NCBI GenBank assembly: GCA_003280655.1
Contig: QCEK01000004.1
Span: 1 to 64,000, forward strand
Source: Prochlorococcus sp. AG-355-O17
GTDB lineage: Bacteria > Cyanobacteriota > Cyanobacteriia > PCC-6307 > Cyanobiaceae
Reading direction: 5' to 3'
Length of the DNA stretch: 64,000 bases
Positions 20,374-29,999 of the stretch are shown one piece after another; position 1 is the stretch's first letter; the number at the start of each line of letters is the position of its first letter. A program made the translations under genes and the position numbers. Under the pieces are notes generated by a model. The model ran no database searches. It was not told the DNA's origin and worked only from the letters and a program-made list of their open reading frames with translations.

Positions 20374-21030
20374 TTATAACGGCCCTGAAATACCCTGTTT
20401 ACGAATCATCAAAAAGTGCATCAACATGAAAACTGCTAATGACCATGGCAAGACGAAAGTATGCAAGCTGTAAAATCTGGTAAGTGTAGATTGTCCAACG
20501 CTTTCTCCACCTCTAAGTAGTTCGACCATAAAATCACCAATTACTGGTATGGCTGCAGGGACACCTGAGACAATCTTGACTGCCCAATAACCTACCTGAT
20601 CCCAAGGTAAAGAGTAACCTGTTACTCCGAAAGCGACAGTAATTACTGCCATGACAACACCTGTAACCCAGGTTAATTCTCTTGGCCTTTTAAAACCTCC
20701 GGTAAGATAAACCCTAAACACATGAAGGATTAACATTAAAACCATCATAGATGCACTCCATCTATGTACAGATCTGATTAACCATCCAAAACTTACATCG
20801 GTCATTAAATAACTTACAGAATTATAAGCTTGTGTAACCGTTGGCTTATAGTAAAAAGTCATTGCAAAACCTGTTGCAAATTGAATTAAGAAGCATACTA
20901 AAGTTATGCCTCCTAAACAATAAAAAATATTAACGTGAGGGGGTACGTACTTGGAAGTAACGTCGTCAGTTATGTCTTGAATTTCAAGTCTTTCTTGAAA
21001 CCAATCATAAACAGATGAAGAATTCGCCAT
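20374..21030 (-). CDS. petB: cytochrome b6
   Basis: A 218-residue four-helix haem protein of the b6f complex. I chose the ATG at 21030 ([16 protein letters not shown]); the open frame extends 21 codons further upstream but the extension is not cytochrome-like. The covalent c-type haem Cys (NIFYCLGG, C38), the haem-b His pairs in [11 protein letters not shown] and [17 protein letters not shown] and in [10 protein letters not shown] and [11 protein letters not shown] are present. Divergent from the protease gene, whose frame starts about 70 bases away. Confidence 0.98.
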
Positions 21031-21101
21031 CCAAAAAAAAATTAGCTTTGATATAAAGAGCTTACTTAAAATTCTTATACTTGGTGTTAACACTTAACCC
21101 A

Positions 21102-22391
21102 ATGAATTCATCTTTTAACAAATTTTTAATATTCAAAACACTGATGATCGTATTAATGATCAGTGTTTTTTCTACAAATTTTTTATTCATTCAAAGAGTC
21201 GATGCTCTCAGTGATAGCAGGCAATTAATCCTTGATGCTTGGACCTTAGTAAACGAAGGTTTTTATGATCCAGAAAAGTTTGATGAAATCCAATGGAAAA
21301 GAATTAGACAAAAAACATTACAGAAACAAATTGAAACAAGTGAAGAGGCTTATTCTGCAATTGAAGACATGTTAAGGCCTCTGGAAGATCCTTACACAAG
21401 AGTTTTACGACCAAAAGATTATGAATTACTGAAATCAAGTAATTTTGGTAGTGAAATTAATGGTGTTGGGCTTCAATTAGGAGAAGATGATGAAAGTAAT
21501 AAAATTAAAGTTGTATCTACTATTGGCGGTTCGCCAGCTGAAGAAGCTGGAATAGTTAGCGGAGATTTTATAGATACAGTGGACGGAATCTCATCAGAAA
21601 AATTAGGACTTGCAAGTACTGCCTCCAAATTAAGAGGCGAATCAGGCACAAAAGTTTTGGTTGAAATATCTTCGGAATCAGGAGAAATTAGGGAAATTGA
21701 TTTAGAAAGGAGATCAGTAGATCTAAGACCAGTTAGAACAAAAAGGTTAAGAGACGAATCTCACACGATAGGATATTTACGGATAACTCAATTCAGCGAA
21801 AGCGTACCCAAAAAAGTTGAGGAGGCACTTCAAGAGTTAAAAGAGAAAGAAGTTGAGGGTTTGATCCTAGACCTTAGAAATAATTCAGGAGGACTAGTAA
21901 GCTCAGGAATAGCAGTTGCAGACTCATTATTGAGTGAAAGACCTGTTGTCGAGACGAAAAATAGAAATGGAATCAAAGATGCAATAATTTCTCAAAAAGA
22001 GACAATGTTTGATGGACCAATGGTGACCTTAGTAAACAAAGGTACTGCGAGTGCCAGTGAAATACTTGCTGGTTCTTTACAAGATAATCAGAGATCAATT
22101 CTTATGGGAGAACAAACTTATGGGAAAGGTTTGATTCAATCCTTAAAAAGTTTGGGAGAAGATAGTGGTATCGCTATAACAGTTGCTAGTTACTTAACTC
22201 CCAAAGGTAATAATATCCAAGGGCAAGGTATGACGCCTGACAAATTACTTGACCTTCCAGATGCTAGTGAATATGGAAGTGCTGACGATAAATGGGTGAG
22301 GAATGCAGAATTATATCTGGGGTCGCTTTTAGAAAAAGAAGAAGTATCAGTTCCAACTAGTGAATTAAGTAATGAAGGATTAAATCCATAA
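21102..22391 (+). CDS. ctpA: carboxyl-terminal processing protease (S41)
   Basis: A 429-residue lumenal or periplasmic serine protease. I prefer ATG 21102; a GTG seven codons upstream is possible. There is an N-terminal signal (about residues 9-30), a PDZ domain (about 105-185, GVGLQLGEDD, GSPAEEAGIVSGDFI) and the S41 catalytic core with the Ser317 of GTASASEI and Lys342 of YGKGLIQ, 25 residues apart as in known Ctp proteases. CtpA matures the D1 protein of photosystem II; cyanobacteria have two or three paralogues, so the exact subtype is not fixed by sequence reading alone. Confidence 0.93.
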   Translation: MNSSFNKFLIFKTLMIVLMISVFSTNFLFIQRVDALSDSRQLILDAWTLVNEGFYDPEKFDEIQWKRIRQKTLQKQIETSEEAYSAIEDMLRPLEDPYTRVLRPKDYELLKSSNFGSEINGVGLQLGEDDESNKIKVVSTIGGSPAEEAGIVSGDFIDTVDGISSEKLGLASTASKLRGESGTKVLVEISSESGEIREIDLERRSVDLRPVRTKRLRDESHTIGYLRITQFSESVPKKVEEALQELKEKEVEGLILDLRNNSGGLVSSGIAVADSLLSERPVVETKNRNGIKDAIISQKETMFDGPMVTLVNKGTASASEILAGSLQDNQRSILMGEQTYGKGLIQSLKSLGEDSGIAITVASYLTPKGNNIQGQGMTPDKLLDLPDASEYGSADDKWVRNAELYLGSLLEKEEVSVPTSELSNEGLNP

Positions 22392-22425
22392 AATGGCAAG
22401 AAACTAAAAAGATCTTAAAAAAAAT

Positions 22426-23682
22426 ATGAGTATTAAAAGAGTTTTTCATGATCCAATTCATAAAGAAATAGTCTTTGACTCAAGGAAGCCAGAAGAATTA
22501 ATGATTCTGGAATTAATTGATACAATTGCTTTTCAAAGATTAAGAAGAATAAAACAACTTGGTGCGGCATTATTACTTTTTCACGGAGCAGAATCCAGTA
22601 GATTTACCCACTCAATTGGCGTTTTTTGTATCGCAAGAAAGATCTATAAAAGATTAATTGAAAGCAAATCTTCATTTTGTGAAAATAAATTTGTTCTTTA
22701 TGGAGCAGCTCTATTACATGATTTAGGTCATGGACCTTTAAGCCATACCAGTGAAACAATATTTGAGCATAACCATGAAAAATGGTCTCAAAACTTAGTT
22801 ATAAATTATTCTCCAATAAATTCAATTCTCAAAAAGTATGACAACGAATTACCGAGACAAATTGGAGAATTATTTCAGTCAAAGCAACTATTTTCTCAAC
22901 CGTTAAAAACATTAATTAGCAGTGAGATAGATTGCGATCGTCTCGATTATCTTTTACGCGATAGTTACAATACAGGTACTAACTATGGCTTAGTTGATTT
23001 AGAAAGAATTATTTCAGCTCTTACTTTTTCACCTGATGGAAATATAGGAATCAAACCAAAAGGAGTTATCGCTATTGAGCATTTCCTAGTGCTAAGAAAC
23101 TTTATGTATAAGTCAATATACAATCACAGAATAAACGAAATATCAACATGGATTCTGGAAAAAATAATTTATACAATAAAAGATAATTTTGAAAAGAAAA
23201 TTTTTTTAGATAATTCTCTTCATAAATGGATATTTTCCCCTGAAAAAGTTGATTTTGATGATTTCATAAGAAATGATGATATAACCTTTTACTATCATTT
23301 GATGAGATGGAAAGATGAATCTTTTGAGCCACTTTCTACACTATGTAAAATGTTTATTGACAGAGATCTATTAAAAGCATCTGACATAACTTTTTTAAGT
23401 AAAATAAATAGACTAAAAATCCTTGCGTTTACGAGAAAATTATGTGAAAAAAATGGTTATAATCCAGAAATTTTTTGTGGGATTAAGGAAAAATCTATTA
23501 AAGGTTTTGAATCTAACAATGCACTTAAAATATGGGATGGCACTTATCAACGCTCATTAGAAAGTAGTTCTGCATTAATAAAAACTTTAATGAGATCTGA
23601 GGAAAGCTCTTTAATTATTTATCCAGGTATGATCAAAAATAAAATTAAAAATGAAATTTCATTAATAAAAAATAATTCCTAG
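22426..23682 (+). CDS. HD-domain phosphohydrolase (dNTPase/SAMHD1-like)
   Basis: A 418-residue protein of the dGTPase/SAMHD1/YwfO branch. The family start is IKRVFHDPIHKEIVFD; metal-binding residues include H57 region SSRFTHSIGV, the HD pair in LLHDLGHGPLSHTSE, and the later D in SSEIDCDRLDYLLRDSYNTG. These enzymes hydrolyse dNTPs or other nucleotides. It sits 10 bases before minC, so cotranscription with the division-site genes is likely although no functional link is established. Confidence 0.9.
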   Translation: MSIKRVFHDPIHKEIVFDSRKPEELMILELIDTIAFQRLRRIKQLGAALLLFHGAESSRFTHSIGVFCIARKIYKRLIESKSSFCENKFVLYGAALLHDLGHGPLSHTSETIFEHNHEKWSQNLVINYSPINSILKKYDNELPRQIGELFQSKQLFSQPLKTLISSEIDCDRLDYLLRDSYNTGTNYGLVDLERIISALTFSPDGNIGIKPKGVIAIEHFLVLRNFMYKSIYNHRINEISTWILEKIIYTIKDNFEKKIFLDNSLHKWIFSPEKVDFDDFIRNDDITFYYHLMRWKDESFEPLSTLCKMFIDRDLLKASDITFLSKINRLKILAFTRKLCEKNGYNPEIFCGIKEKSIKGFESNNALKIWDGTYQRSLESSSALIKTLMRSEESSLIIYPGMIKNKIKNEISLIKNNS

Positions 23683-23692
23683 ATTTACTTCC

Positions 23693-24355
23693 ATGGAAAT
23701 CGTTTTAAGTAGCACTGAAAGTAAATATCTAGAAATTTGTTCTTTGTTTGATTTGGATAATATCCATGAAACTTTCAAACAATTTTCTTCTATGAAGAAC
23801 CCCCTGGAAGCAAAAATTTTCGCAGTCAATGAGTCAATAAGTTCTCATCAATTATCAAAATTAAAAGATCATTTTGACAAAATTAACATTAGTTCACTAC
23901 ATATTTACTCAAATAATAGAGATACAGTATTGAGTGGAAAGTCTTTAAAAATAGATTCAACTTTTTATAAAGATCAAGAGATTAAAAATAAGTTACTCTC
24001 ATTTAAGTCAAAAAACAAAGAAGATATTCTTCACGAAGGGACAGTTCGATCGGGTGACAGAATATCTTCAAATGGAAACCTATGCATTATTGGTGATGTT
24101 AATCCAGGAGCAATAGTTTCCGCTAAGAAAAACATTTACGTTTGGGGCAAATTACTGGGGATCGCATTTGCAGGGAAAAATGGAAATAAAAATGCCACTA
24201 TTGCCTCACTTTATCTAAACCCTTTACAATTACGCATTGCAGATGTAATAGCTATTGGACCAAAGGATAAACCCAAAAATTTTTATCCAGAAATTGCCGT
24301 CATAGATAAACAAAGGATAATCATCAAACCACATGTAATCGAAACTAAAAATTAA
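23693..24355 (+). CDS. minC: septum site-determining protein MinC
   Basis: A 220-residue inhibitor of FtsZ polymerisation that keeps the division ring at mid-cell. The C-terminal half has the right-handed beta-helix typical of MinC (VRSGDRISSNGNLCIIGDVN, PGAIVSAKKNIYVWGKLLGI, AFAGKNGN); the N-terminal 100 residues are divergent, as in other picocyanobacteria. Followed by minD and minE, giving the complete minCDE order. A 111-base spacer precedes minD. Confidence 0.94.
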   Translation: MEIVLSSTESKYLEICSLFDLDNIHETFKQFSSMKNPLEAKIFAVNESISSHQLSKLKDHFDKINISSLHIYSNNRDTVLSGKSLKIDSTFYKDQEIKNKLLSFKSKNKEDILHEGTVRSGDRISSNGNLCIIGDVNPGAIVSAKKNIYVWGKLLGIAFAGKNGNKNATIASLYLNPLQLRIADVIAIGPKDKPKNFYPEIAVIDKQRIIIKPHVIETKN

Positions 24356-24466
24356 TTAATTATTTGCAATAATTTAATCCACAATAGATAAATTTAAGAA
24401 TTACTTAATCTTTAAAATATTTAACTTTCTGCAAGTGGCTTTATTATTTGGAAAATCCTTAAAAAA

Positions 24467-25282
24467 GTGGGGAAGAATACGCGCACAATATTAATTTGTT
24501 CAGGGAAAGGAGGGGTTGGTAAAACCACTTTAACTGCAAACCTTGGCATAGCACTTGCTAATAGCGGGGCATCAACTGCTGTATTAGATGCAGACTTTGG
24601 ATTAAGAAATTTAGATCTTCTTTTAGGATTAGAAAATCGCATCATCTATACTGCTCAAGATGTTCTAGACAAGAATTGTCGTCTTGACCAAGCATTGGTT
24701 AGACACAAAAAGGAACCTAATCTTGCACTTCTACCTGCTGGGGATCCAAGGATGTTGGATTGGATGAAGCCCGAAGATATGAAAAAAATTAGTGAAATGC
24801 TTAGTGAGAAATTTGATTATGTCTTAGTAGATTGTCCTGCTGGTGTAGAAGATGGATTTAAAAATGCTCTTGCAGCTTGTAAAGAAGCTATTGTTGTAAC
24901 TAACCCGGAATTATCGGCAGTACGAGACGCCGATAGGGTAATTGGAATTCTTAATACTTCTGAAGTTGAGCCCATTCAGCTTGTAATAAACAGAGTTCGT
25001 CCCAACATGATGGCAAGTCAAGAGATGCTATCTATCGATGATGTCCAAGGAATACTTTCTTTGCCTTTATTAGGTATTGTTTTAGAAGATGAACAGGTAA
25101 TAATAAGTACAAATAGAGGAGAGCCACTGACACTTACAGATGGTAGATCTCCTGCAAAAAAATGCTATTTGAATGTTTCTCAAAGACTTACAGGAAAAGA
25201 TGTGCCAATTATTGACCCAAAAAAGGAAGGTAAAAGCCTTAAAGATAAATTTATGAGATTAATGCAAACAAAGGTTTTTTAA
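24467..25282 (+). CDS. minD: septum site-determining ATPase MinD
   Basis: A 271-residue membrane-associated ATPase recruiting MinC to the poles. It has the deviant Walker [19 protein letters not shown] (residues 9-26), [16 protein letters not shown], and [15 protein letters not shown] for the Walker B. The C-terminal amphipathic membrane helix is present ([16 protein letters not shown]). GTG start. It ends one base before minE. Confidence 0.97.
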   Translation: MGKNTRTILICSGKGGVGKTTLTANLGIALANSGASTAVLDADFGLRNLDLLLGLENRIIYTAQDVLDKNCRLDQALVRHKKEPNLALLPAGDPRMLDWMKPEDMKKISEMLSEKFDYVLVDCPAGVEDGFKNALAACKEAIVVTNPELSAVRDADRVIGILNTSEVEPIQLVINRVRPNMMASQEMLSIDDVQGILSLPLLGIVLEDEQVIISTNRGEPLTLTDGRSPAKKCYLNVSQRLTGKDVPIIDPKKEGKSLKDKFMRLMQTKVF

Positions 25283-25283
25283 A

Positions 25284-25619
25284 ATGATGACACTCAGAGA
25301 CCTTATAAACAAGTTACTAGGCAGAGAAACGGCTAGCGCAAATACAGCTAGAGAAAGATTACAACTTGTACTTGCTCATGACAGAGTTGATATGAGTTCT
25401 TTAACAACTGATCTTTTAGATAAAATGAGAAAAGAAATACTAGATGTTGTTGCTAAATATGTTGAGATTGATTTTGAAGAGGTTGCTGTAAGTCTAGAGA
25501 CGGAGGACAGAATGACTGCATTAGTAGCAAATTTACCAATCAAAAGAACTATTACAGGAGATATAAAGTTTAAAAAAAATGATAAGGAAGATAAAATTCA
25601 AAAAGATATCAAAAAGTAA
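25284..25619 (+). CDS. minE: cell division topological specificity factor MinE
   Basis: A 111-residue protein that releases MinD from the membrane by stimulating its ATPase, producing pole-to-pole oscillation. The anti-MinCD region is [17 protein letters not shown] (24-40), followed by the dimerisation beta-strand segment [20 protein letters not shown]. The basic C-terminal tail (residues 95-111) is longer than in E. coli but typical for cyanobacteria. MMTL gives two possible start Met codons one apart. Confidence 0.96.
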   Translation: MMTLRDLINKLLGRETASANTARERLQLVLAHDRVDMSSLTTDLLDKMRKEILDVVAKYVEIDFEEVAVSLETEDRMTALVANLPIKRTITGDIKFKKNDKEDKIQKDIKK

Positions 25620-25683
25620 TAAATTTTAAAAACCCCCAAAATATACTAAGTTTGATCCACCTTAATTGTAAGATGGTTATTAT

Positions 25684-25755
25684 GCCGGCTTAGCTCAGCG
25701 GTAGAGCAGCGCTTTTGTAAAGCGAAGGTCATCAGTTCAAATCTGTTAGCCGGCA
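25684..25755 (+). tRNA. tRNA-Thr (anticodon TGT)
   Basis: A 72-nt cloverleaf: acceptor GCCGGCT/AGCCGGC, D-arm GCTC/GAGC, anticodon loop TTTGTAA with anticodon TGT, T-loop TTCAAAT. Two stem positions do not pair canonically: G27-A43 at the top of the anticodon stem and T50-T64 in the T stem. CCA is not encoded; a run of seven T follows and may end transcription. Confidence 0.93.
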
Positions 25756-25764
25756 TTTTTTTAT

Positions 25765-25932
25765 TTAATTTTGTTCAATATTCTTTGCTGAAAATAAAAA
25801 GATCAAACCTATCAGAGCAATGATAGGGAAAGATTTTATTTCGAGAACATACTCTAAAAAAGATGCAAGGGGCTCAAGTATCCAATAACTTAGAAATTGA
25901 ATTAATAAAACAAAAAATAATAATAAAAACAT
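25765..25932 (-). CDS. 55-residue two-helix membrane protein
   Basis: Begins MFLLLFFVLLIQFLSYWILE; a second hydrophobic segment runs SFPIIALIGLIFLFS; the tail is AKNIEQN. Its ATG overlaps the stop of tsaC by one base (TGATG on the minus strand), the arrangement used for translational coupling, which supports expression as the last gene of the psbM-prmC-tsaC run. No family recognised. It converges on tRNA-Thr with nine bases between. Confidence 0.6.
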   Translation of the reverse strand: MFLLLFFVLLIQFLSYWILEPLASFLEYVLEIKSFPIIALIGLIFLFSAKNIEQN

Positions 25933-26513
25933 CAATACAATTCCCTAACCAATAATTCTCCTTCTCTAATCATTCTCCAATCTCCTCTTTTCTTCCAAAA
26001 TATAATAGTACTAGCTTTTCCACTACTTTTTGGCCAGGGGATAGGTCCCAAAATTTTTAAAGAGGGGAAGTCTAGAGCAATACCTTCAGCCGTAATTGAT
26101 CCTTTAAAACCTGAAATATTTGCACTCGAAGTTAACAATGGTCCTGTTTCTCTCAAAAGTGATTGTGCCATATATGAGTTTGGAATTCTCAAGCCTATAG
26201 TAAGATCATTGCTGGTTAGGTTTGCAGCCTGCTTTTCTGAAGCAGGAATAATAATTGTCAGAGGTCCAGGCCAATATTTTGAAGCTATATTTTCGTAATC
26301 TTCTTTAACTGATTCGTGAACATAATCAATTAAATGTTTATGTTCTGACCCCATAAGAATTAAAGGTTTATTTCTATTTCTTTTTTTAAACTCATAAATA
26401 ATATTTGGGAATTTTGGTAAGCATCCAATTGCAGGTAAAGTGTCGGTCGGGAAAATTATAGGCAAACCAACCTTAAGAGTCTTCAAGGCATCTTTGCCGT
26501 CTACTAAATTCAT
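25932..26513 (-). CDS. tsaC: threonylcarbamoyl-AMP synthase (Sua5/YrdC family)
   Basis: A 193-residue enzyme forming threonylcarbamoyl-AMP from Thr, bicarbonate and ATP for the t6A37 tRNA modification. Family motifs: IIFPTDTLPAIGCLP, the KKRNRNKPLILM nucleotide/Thr-binding stretch, YWPGPLTIIIPA, LTIGLRIPNS and GPLLTSSANISG. It is the short YrdC-only form without the Sua5 C-terminal domain. It follows prmC with 23 bases between, and its stop overlaps the next gene's start. Confidence 0.94.
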   Translation of the reverse strand: MNLVDGKDALKTLKVGLPIIFPTDTLPAIGCLPKFPNIIYEFKKRNRNKPLILMGSEHKHLIDYVHESVKEDYENIASKYWPGPLTIIIPASEKQAANLTSNDLTIGLRIPNSYMAQSLLRETGPLLTSSANISGFKGSITAEGIALDFPSLKILGPIPWPKSSGKASTIIFWKKRGDWRMIREGELLVRELY

Positions 26514-26536
26514 TTAGATTATCAATCTATAATAAT

Positions 26537-27406
26537 TTATTTATATCTCCCAATGGTAAACCTACCAATACCTGAAAGATCTTTAATAATTTCTATTGAT
26601 GTAAATTTATTTTTAATTAGTAGTTGTTTTACTTTTTCGCTTTGATCAAAATGATTCTCTAAAATCAGCAAGCCATTCTCTTTTAAGAATAATGGAGCTT
26701 TTTGTATAATTTCCCTGATATGTTTTAAACCATCTTCGCCGCCTAATAAAGCAACCTTAGGTTCGAAATTTTTAACTTCTTTGGGTAATTTTTCATAGGT
26801 ATCTTGAGGAATATATGGCGGGTTTGAAATAACGAGTTCTAATTTTCCTTTGAAACTTTCAAGAGGTGACCACCAATTTCCACAATAAAATTTTAAATTT
26901 AATTGTTTAGAAGAATTTATAAAATTTTTAGCGGCTATTTTTAATGCATCTTGATCTATGTCAGTTGCTACTCCCTGGCTCAATGGATAAGCCAACGCCA
27001 AAGCAATACTAATAGCACCTGATCCGGTTCCTAATTCAGCAAAAAATAATTTTTCTGATTTCTTTCGAAATATATTGAAGACGATATCGACTATGAGCTC
27101 TGTTTCTGATCTTGGAATAAGTACTTTGTTTGTAACATTTAATTTTAAGTCTCTCCAATAAGTTATTCCGCAGAGATATTGAATTGGGCAAGATTTTTGT
27201 AAATGACGGTCCCAAACAGATTCTAAAAATTCTAGATTTTTTTTTAAATGTAAATTTCCCTTAGGATTTATGATTTTCAGGTTTAGATCACTAGTCGGTA
27301 TACCTCCTATACAATCAATTAAAAGAGAAAAAGATTGTTGATCGCCTCCTTTAGAAAGTTGCCTTTTTTTCCAAAATAAGAATTCTTCTACAGAAATGCG
27401 AAGCAT
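26537..27406 (-). CDS. prmC: peptide chain release factor N5-glutamine methyltransferase
   Basis: A 289-residue SAM-dependent enzyme that methylates the GGQ Gln of release factors RF1 and RF2. The N-terminal helical part includes CPIQYLCGITYWRDLKLNV and VLIPRSETELIVD; the SAM site is FAELGTGSGAISIALALAYP and the catalytic loop is ISNPPYIPQD. The order psbM-prmC-tsaC on one strand joins two translation-related enzymes, since RF methylation and t6A both affect decoding. Confidence 0.95.
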   Translation of the reverse strand: MLRISVEEFLFWKKRQLSKGGDQQSFSLLIDCIGGIPTSDLNLKIINPKGNLHLKKNLEFLESVWDRHLQKSCPIQYLCGITYWRDLKLNVTNKVLIPRSETELIVDIVFNIFRKKSEKLFFAELGTGSGAISIALALAYPLSQGVATDIDQDALKIAAKNFINSSKQLNLKFYCGNWWSPLESFKGKLELVISNPPYIPQDTYEKLPKEVKNFEPKVALLGGEDGLKHIREIIQKAPLFLKENGLLILENHFDQSEKVKQLLIKNKFTSIEIIKDLSGIGRFTIGRYK

Positions 27407-27417
27407 TTATTAAAGCA

Positions 27418-27570
27418 TTAGCGTTTTGGCCCAAGTCTACCTTTACTAGAGTCAGAGTAGAAGCTTGATTTTTCTCCATCTTGTGTAGAAATAAATAAAC
27501 CTATGAGGAATATTGTTGGCACCCCTACAAATAAAAGACTTGCTACGAATCCAAAGTTAGTTGTTTCCAT
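27418..27570 (-). CDS. psbM: photosystem II reaction centre protein M
   Basis: A 50-residue single-helix subunit at the PSII dimer interface. Begins METTNFGFVASLLFVGVPTI with helix FLIGLFIS, close to the known PsbM pattern (NxxGFxAxxLFVxVPTxFLIxLF), then a longer C-terminal tail (TQDGEKSSFYSDSSKGRLGP) characteristic of the marine picocyanobacterial version. It lies 11 bases upstream of prmC on the same strand. Confidence 0.9.
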   Translation of the reverse strand: METTNFGFVASLLFVGVPTIFLIGLFISTQDGEKSSFYSDSSKGRLGPKR

Positions 27571-27671
27571 TTAATTGGTTCTTTATTAGGTATTAAGACT
27601 ATAGACGTATAAACAAGAATAAAGTGGAAAAATGAACAAATTTTATAAACTGATTAACAGTCTTAAACAAT

Positions 27672-28034
27672 TTAGCGAGGTAATTTTTTATTTTCACTAA
27701 TTTTTTTTAGTTCTTCCAAATTTGAGGGAGGGGATTGTGGTTTTGTTAAAATTACTGCTGATGATTTTATCAATGTTTGGCATGCAAGGCGCCAATTTTC
27801 TGGTCTATTTTTGAGTTTATCTTCTTCAACAGATGTAAGAGGGCTCAAAGAATTTTTGTTTCCACCTTCAACTGAAATAAAACAAGTACTGCATTGTCCC
27901 GCACCTCCACAATTTCCTAAAATGCCTTTTAATCCATAAAGCTGTAGATTCTCTCTCATAACAAGTTCCCTTAAATTTTCACCTGGATTACATTGGATCT
28001 CTAAATCCTCACGAATAAATCTGATAGTTGCCAT
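27672..28034 (-). CDS. 2Fe-2S ferredoxin, atypical type
   Basis: A 120-residue protein carrying a plant-type [2Fe-2S] domain. The ligands are C42, C48, C51 (NCGGAGQCSTC) and C85 (LACQTL). The first gap is CxxxxxC rather than the usual CxxxxC, as in FdC-type and adrenodoxin-like ferredoxins, and there is a short C-terminal extension. These usually have special redox partners rather than serving as the main PSI electron acceptor. Divergent from psbB, an arrangement I believe is conserved in cyanobacteria. Confidence 0.92.
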   Translation of the reverse strand: MATIRFIREDLEIQCNPGENLRELVMRENLQLYGLKGILGNCGGAGQCSTCFISVEGGNKNSLSPLTSVEEDKLKNRPENWRLACQTLIKSSAVILTKPQSPPSNLEELKKISENKKLPR

Positions 28035-28256
28035 TTTTTTAGTTATTTTTCTTATTTTGGCGTTTTACTTTGAGAATTGTGACCAAAATATTAACAGTTT
28101 TTAGTCAAAAATTCCTTATAAACTCAGTTCTGCTTATTGATTTGCCCAGTTTTTGCATGAAAATAAATTTATTTACAAAAATCCCTCAAAGACTAAAAAA
28201 CCCTTACTATCGTGATGTTTAGCTGTTTATACAGCATAGTTACTAGAAATTAACCG

Positions 28257-29780
28257 ATGGGATTGCCTTGGTATCGAGTTCACACAGTAGTTATTAATGA
28301 CCCAGGTCGACTACTTGCTGTGCATCTTATGCATACTGCATTATTAGCCGGCTGGGCCGGTTCAATGGCTCTTTATGAATTAGCCATTTTTGATCCTTCT
28401 GATGCTGTTCTCAATCCAATGTGGAGACAGGGGATGTATGTTATGCCTTTTATGGCAAGACTAGGTATCACAAGTAGTTGGAACGGATGGGATATTACAG
28501 GCGCTACTGGAGTTGATCCTGGATTCTGGAGTTTCGAAGGGGTTGCGGCAGCGCACATAGTATTTAGTGGCCTATTGATGTTGGCATCTATTTGGCACTG
28601 GACATATTGGGACCTAGATTTATGGGAAGATTCAAGAACTGGTGAGCCTGCTCTTGATTTACCAAGAATTTTCGGGATTCACCTTCTTTTAGCTGGACTA
28701 ACCTGTTTTGGTTTTGGAGCTTTTCATTGCGCAAACGTAGGGATTTGGGTTTCTGATCCCTATGGTTTAAGTGGTCATGTAGAACCTGTAGCACCTTCCT
28801 GGGGAGTTGAAGGATTTAATCCTTTCAATCCAGGAGGTATTGTAGCTAATCATATTGCAGCAGGACTTATGGGTATTATTGGAGGTATTTTTCACATTAC
28901 CAACAGGCCTGGGGAAAGACTTTACAGAGCATTAAAACTTGGAAGTCTCGAAGGAGTTCTTGCTAGTGCTTTAGCTGCTGTACTGTTTGTTTCTTTCGTT
29001 GTTTCCGGAACAATGTGGTACGGTTCAGCAACCACCCCAATAGAGCTTTTTGGTCCTACTAGATATCAATGGGATTCAGGCTATTTCAAAACTGAAATTA
29101 ACAGAAGAGTACAAGCTGCTATTGATGATGGTGCAACTAAATCAGAGGCATATGCATCGATTCCAGAAAAATTAGCCTTCTACGATTATGTAGGTAATAG
29201 TCCAGCTAAAGGGGGACTATTCAGAGTTGGAGCTCTTGTTAATGGTGATGGTTTACCAACTGGTTGGCAAGGTCACATTGCTTTCCAAGATAAGGAAGGT
29301 AACGAATTAGAAGTTAGAAGAATTCCTAATTTCTTTGAAAACTTCCCTGTCATTCTTGAAGACAAAGAAGGCAATGTAAGAGCAGATATACCATTTAGAA
29401 GAGCTGAAGCAAAGTACTCATTTGAGCAAACTGGCATTACTGCAACTATCTATGGAGGAGACCTAGATGGTCAAACATTTACAGATCCTGCAGTAGTGAA
29501 AAGATTAGCAAGAAAGGCTCAACTTGGAGAAGCATTCAAGTTTGACAGAGAGACATATAAATCTGACGGTGTATTCCGAAGCTCTCCAAGGGCGTGGTTT
29601 ACATATGCACATTTATGCTTTGGATTGCTATTCTTGTTTGGCCACTGGTGGCACGCTTCAAGAACTCTTTACAGAAATTCTTTTGCTGGTATTGACGCTG
29701 AGATTGGAGACCAAGTTGAATTTGGTTTATTCAAAAAACTTGGTGACGAAACCACAAGAAGAATCCCAGGAAGGGTTTAA
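28257..29780 (+). CDS. psbB: photosystem II CP47 core antenna protein
   Basis: A 507-residue six-helix chlorophyll protein that passes energy to the D1/D2 reaction centre. Start [20 protein letters not shown] and [20 protein letters not shown] are diagnostic, with numerous chlorophyll-ligand His (HxxxxxxxxxHW motifs, [49 protein letters not shown]) and a large lumenal loop between helices V and VI (about residues 260-445). Length matches the family. Followed by psbT after 23 bases; a 220-base upstream region separates it from the divergent ferredoxin. Confidence 0.98.
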   Translation: MGLPWYRVHTVVINDPGRLLAVHLMHTALLAGWAGSMALYELAIFDPSDAVLNPMWRQGMYVMPFMARLGITSSWNGWDITGATGVDPGFWSFEGVAAAHIVFSGLLMLASIWHWTYWDLDLWEDSRTGEPALDLPRIFGIHLLLAGLTCFGFGAFHCANVGIWVSDPYGLSGHVEPVAPSWGVEGFNPFNPGGIVANHIAAGLMGIIGGIFHITNRPGERLYRALKLGSLEGVLASALAAVLFVSFVVSGTMWYGSATTPIELFGPTRYQWDSGYFKTEINRRVQAAIDDGATKSEAYASIPEKLAFYDYVGNSPAKGGLFRVGALVNGDGLPTGWQGHIAFQDKEGNELEVRRIPNFFENFPVILEDKEGNVRADIPFRRAEAKYSFEQTGITATIYGGDLDGQTFTDPAVVKRLARKAQLGEAFKFDRETYKSDGVFRSSPRAWFTYAHLCFGLLFLFGHWWHASRTLYRNSFAGIDAEIGDQVEFGLFKKLGDETTRRIPGRV

Positions 29781-29803
29781 ACTAAACTTATTTACTTAAT
29801 CTT

Positions 29804-29902
29804 ATGGAAGCTTTTGCTTACGTTCTTATTCTAACTCTAGCAGTTGTTACATTATTCTTTGCTGTCGCCTTTAGAGATCCACCTAAATTCGATAGAAAAT
29901 GA
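29804..29902 (+). CDS. psbT: photosystem II reaction centre protein T
   Basis: A 32-residue single-helix subunit near the PSII dimer interface. [20 protein letters not shown] followed by [12 protein letters not shown] is the standard PsbT sequence. It sits 23 bases downstream of psbB, as in most cyanobacteria and chloroplasts, and is followed directly by an intrinsic terminator. Confidence 0.98.
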   Translation: MEAFAYVLILTLAVVTLFFAVAFRDPPKFDRK

Positions 29903-29910
29903 ATTTTTAA

Positions 29911-29939
29911 AAAACCTCTTGTTAAAGAGGTTTTTTTTT
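29911..29939 (+). terminator. intrinsic terminator of the psbB-psbT operon
   Basis: AAAACCTCTT, loop GTTA, AAGAGGTTTT, then a T-run to 29939. A perfect 10-bp stem with a T-tract, nine bases after the psbT stop. Confidence 0.95.
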
Positions 29940-29999
29940 ACTTTTCATAATTAAAATATTACTCTACTATTAGAGTTGAAGTACAGCTTATTTCACCAC

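Noticed and set aside
24421-24645. 74-codon minus-strand frame opposite minD
   Set aside because: Antisense to the MinD P-loop region; not coding.
29524-29799. 91-codon frame overlapping the 3' part of psbB
   Set aside because: Out-of-frame shadow of a highly conserved photosystem gene.
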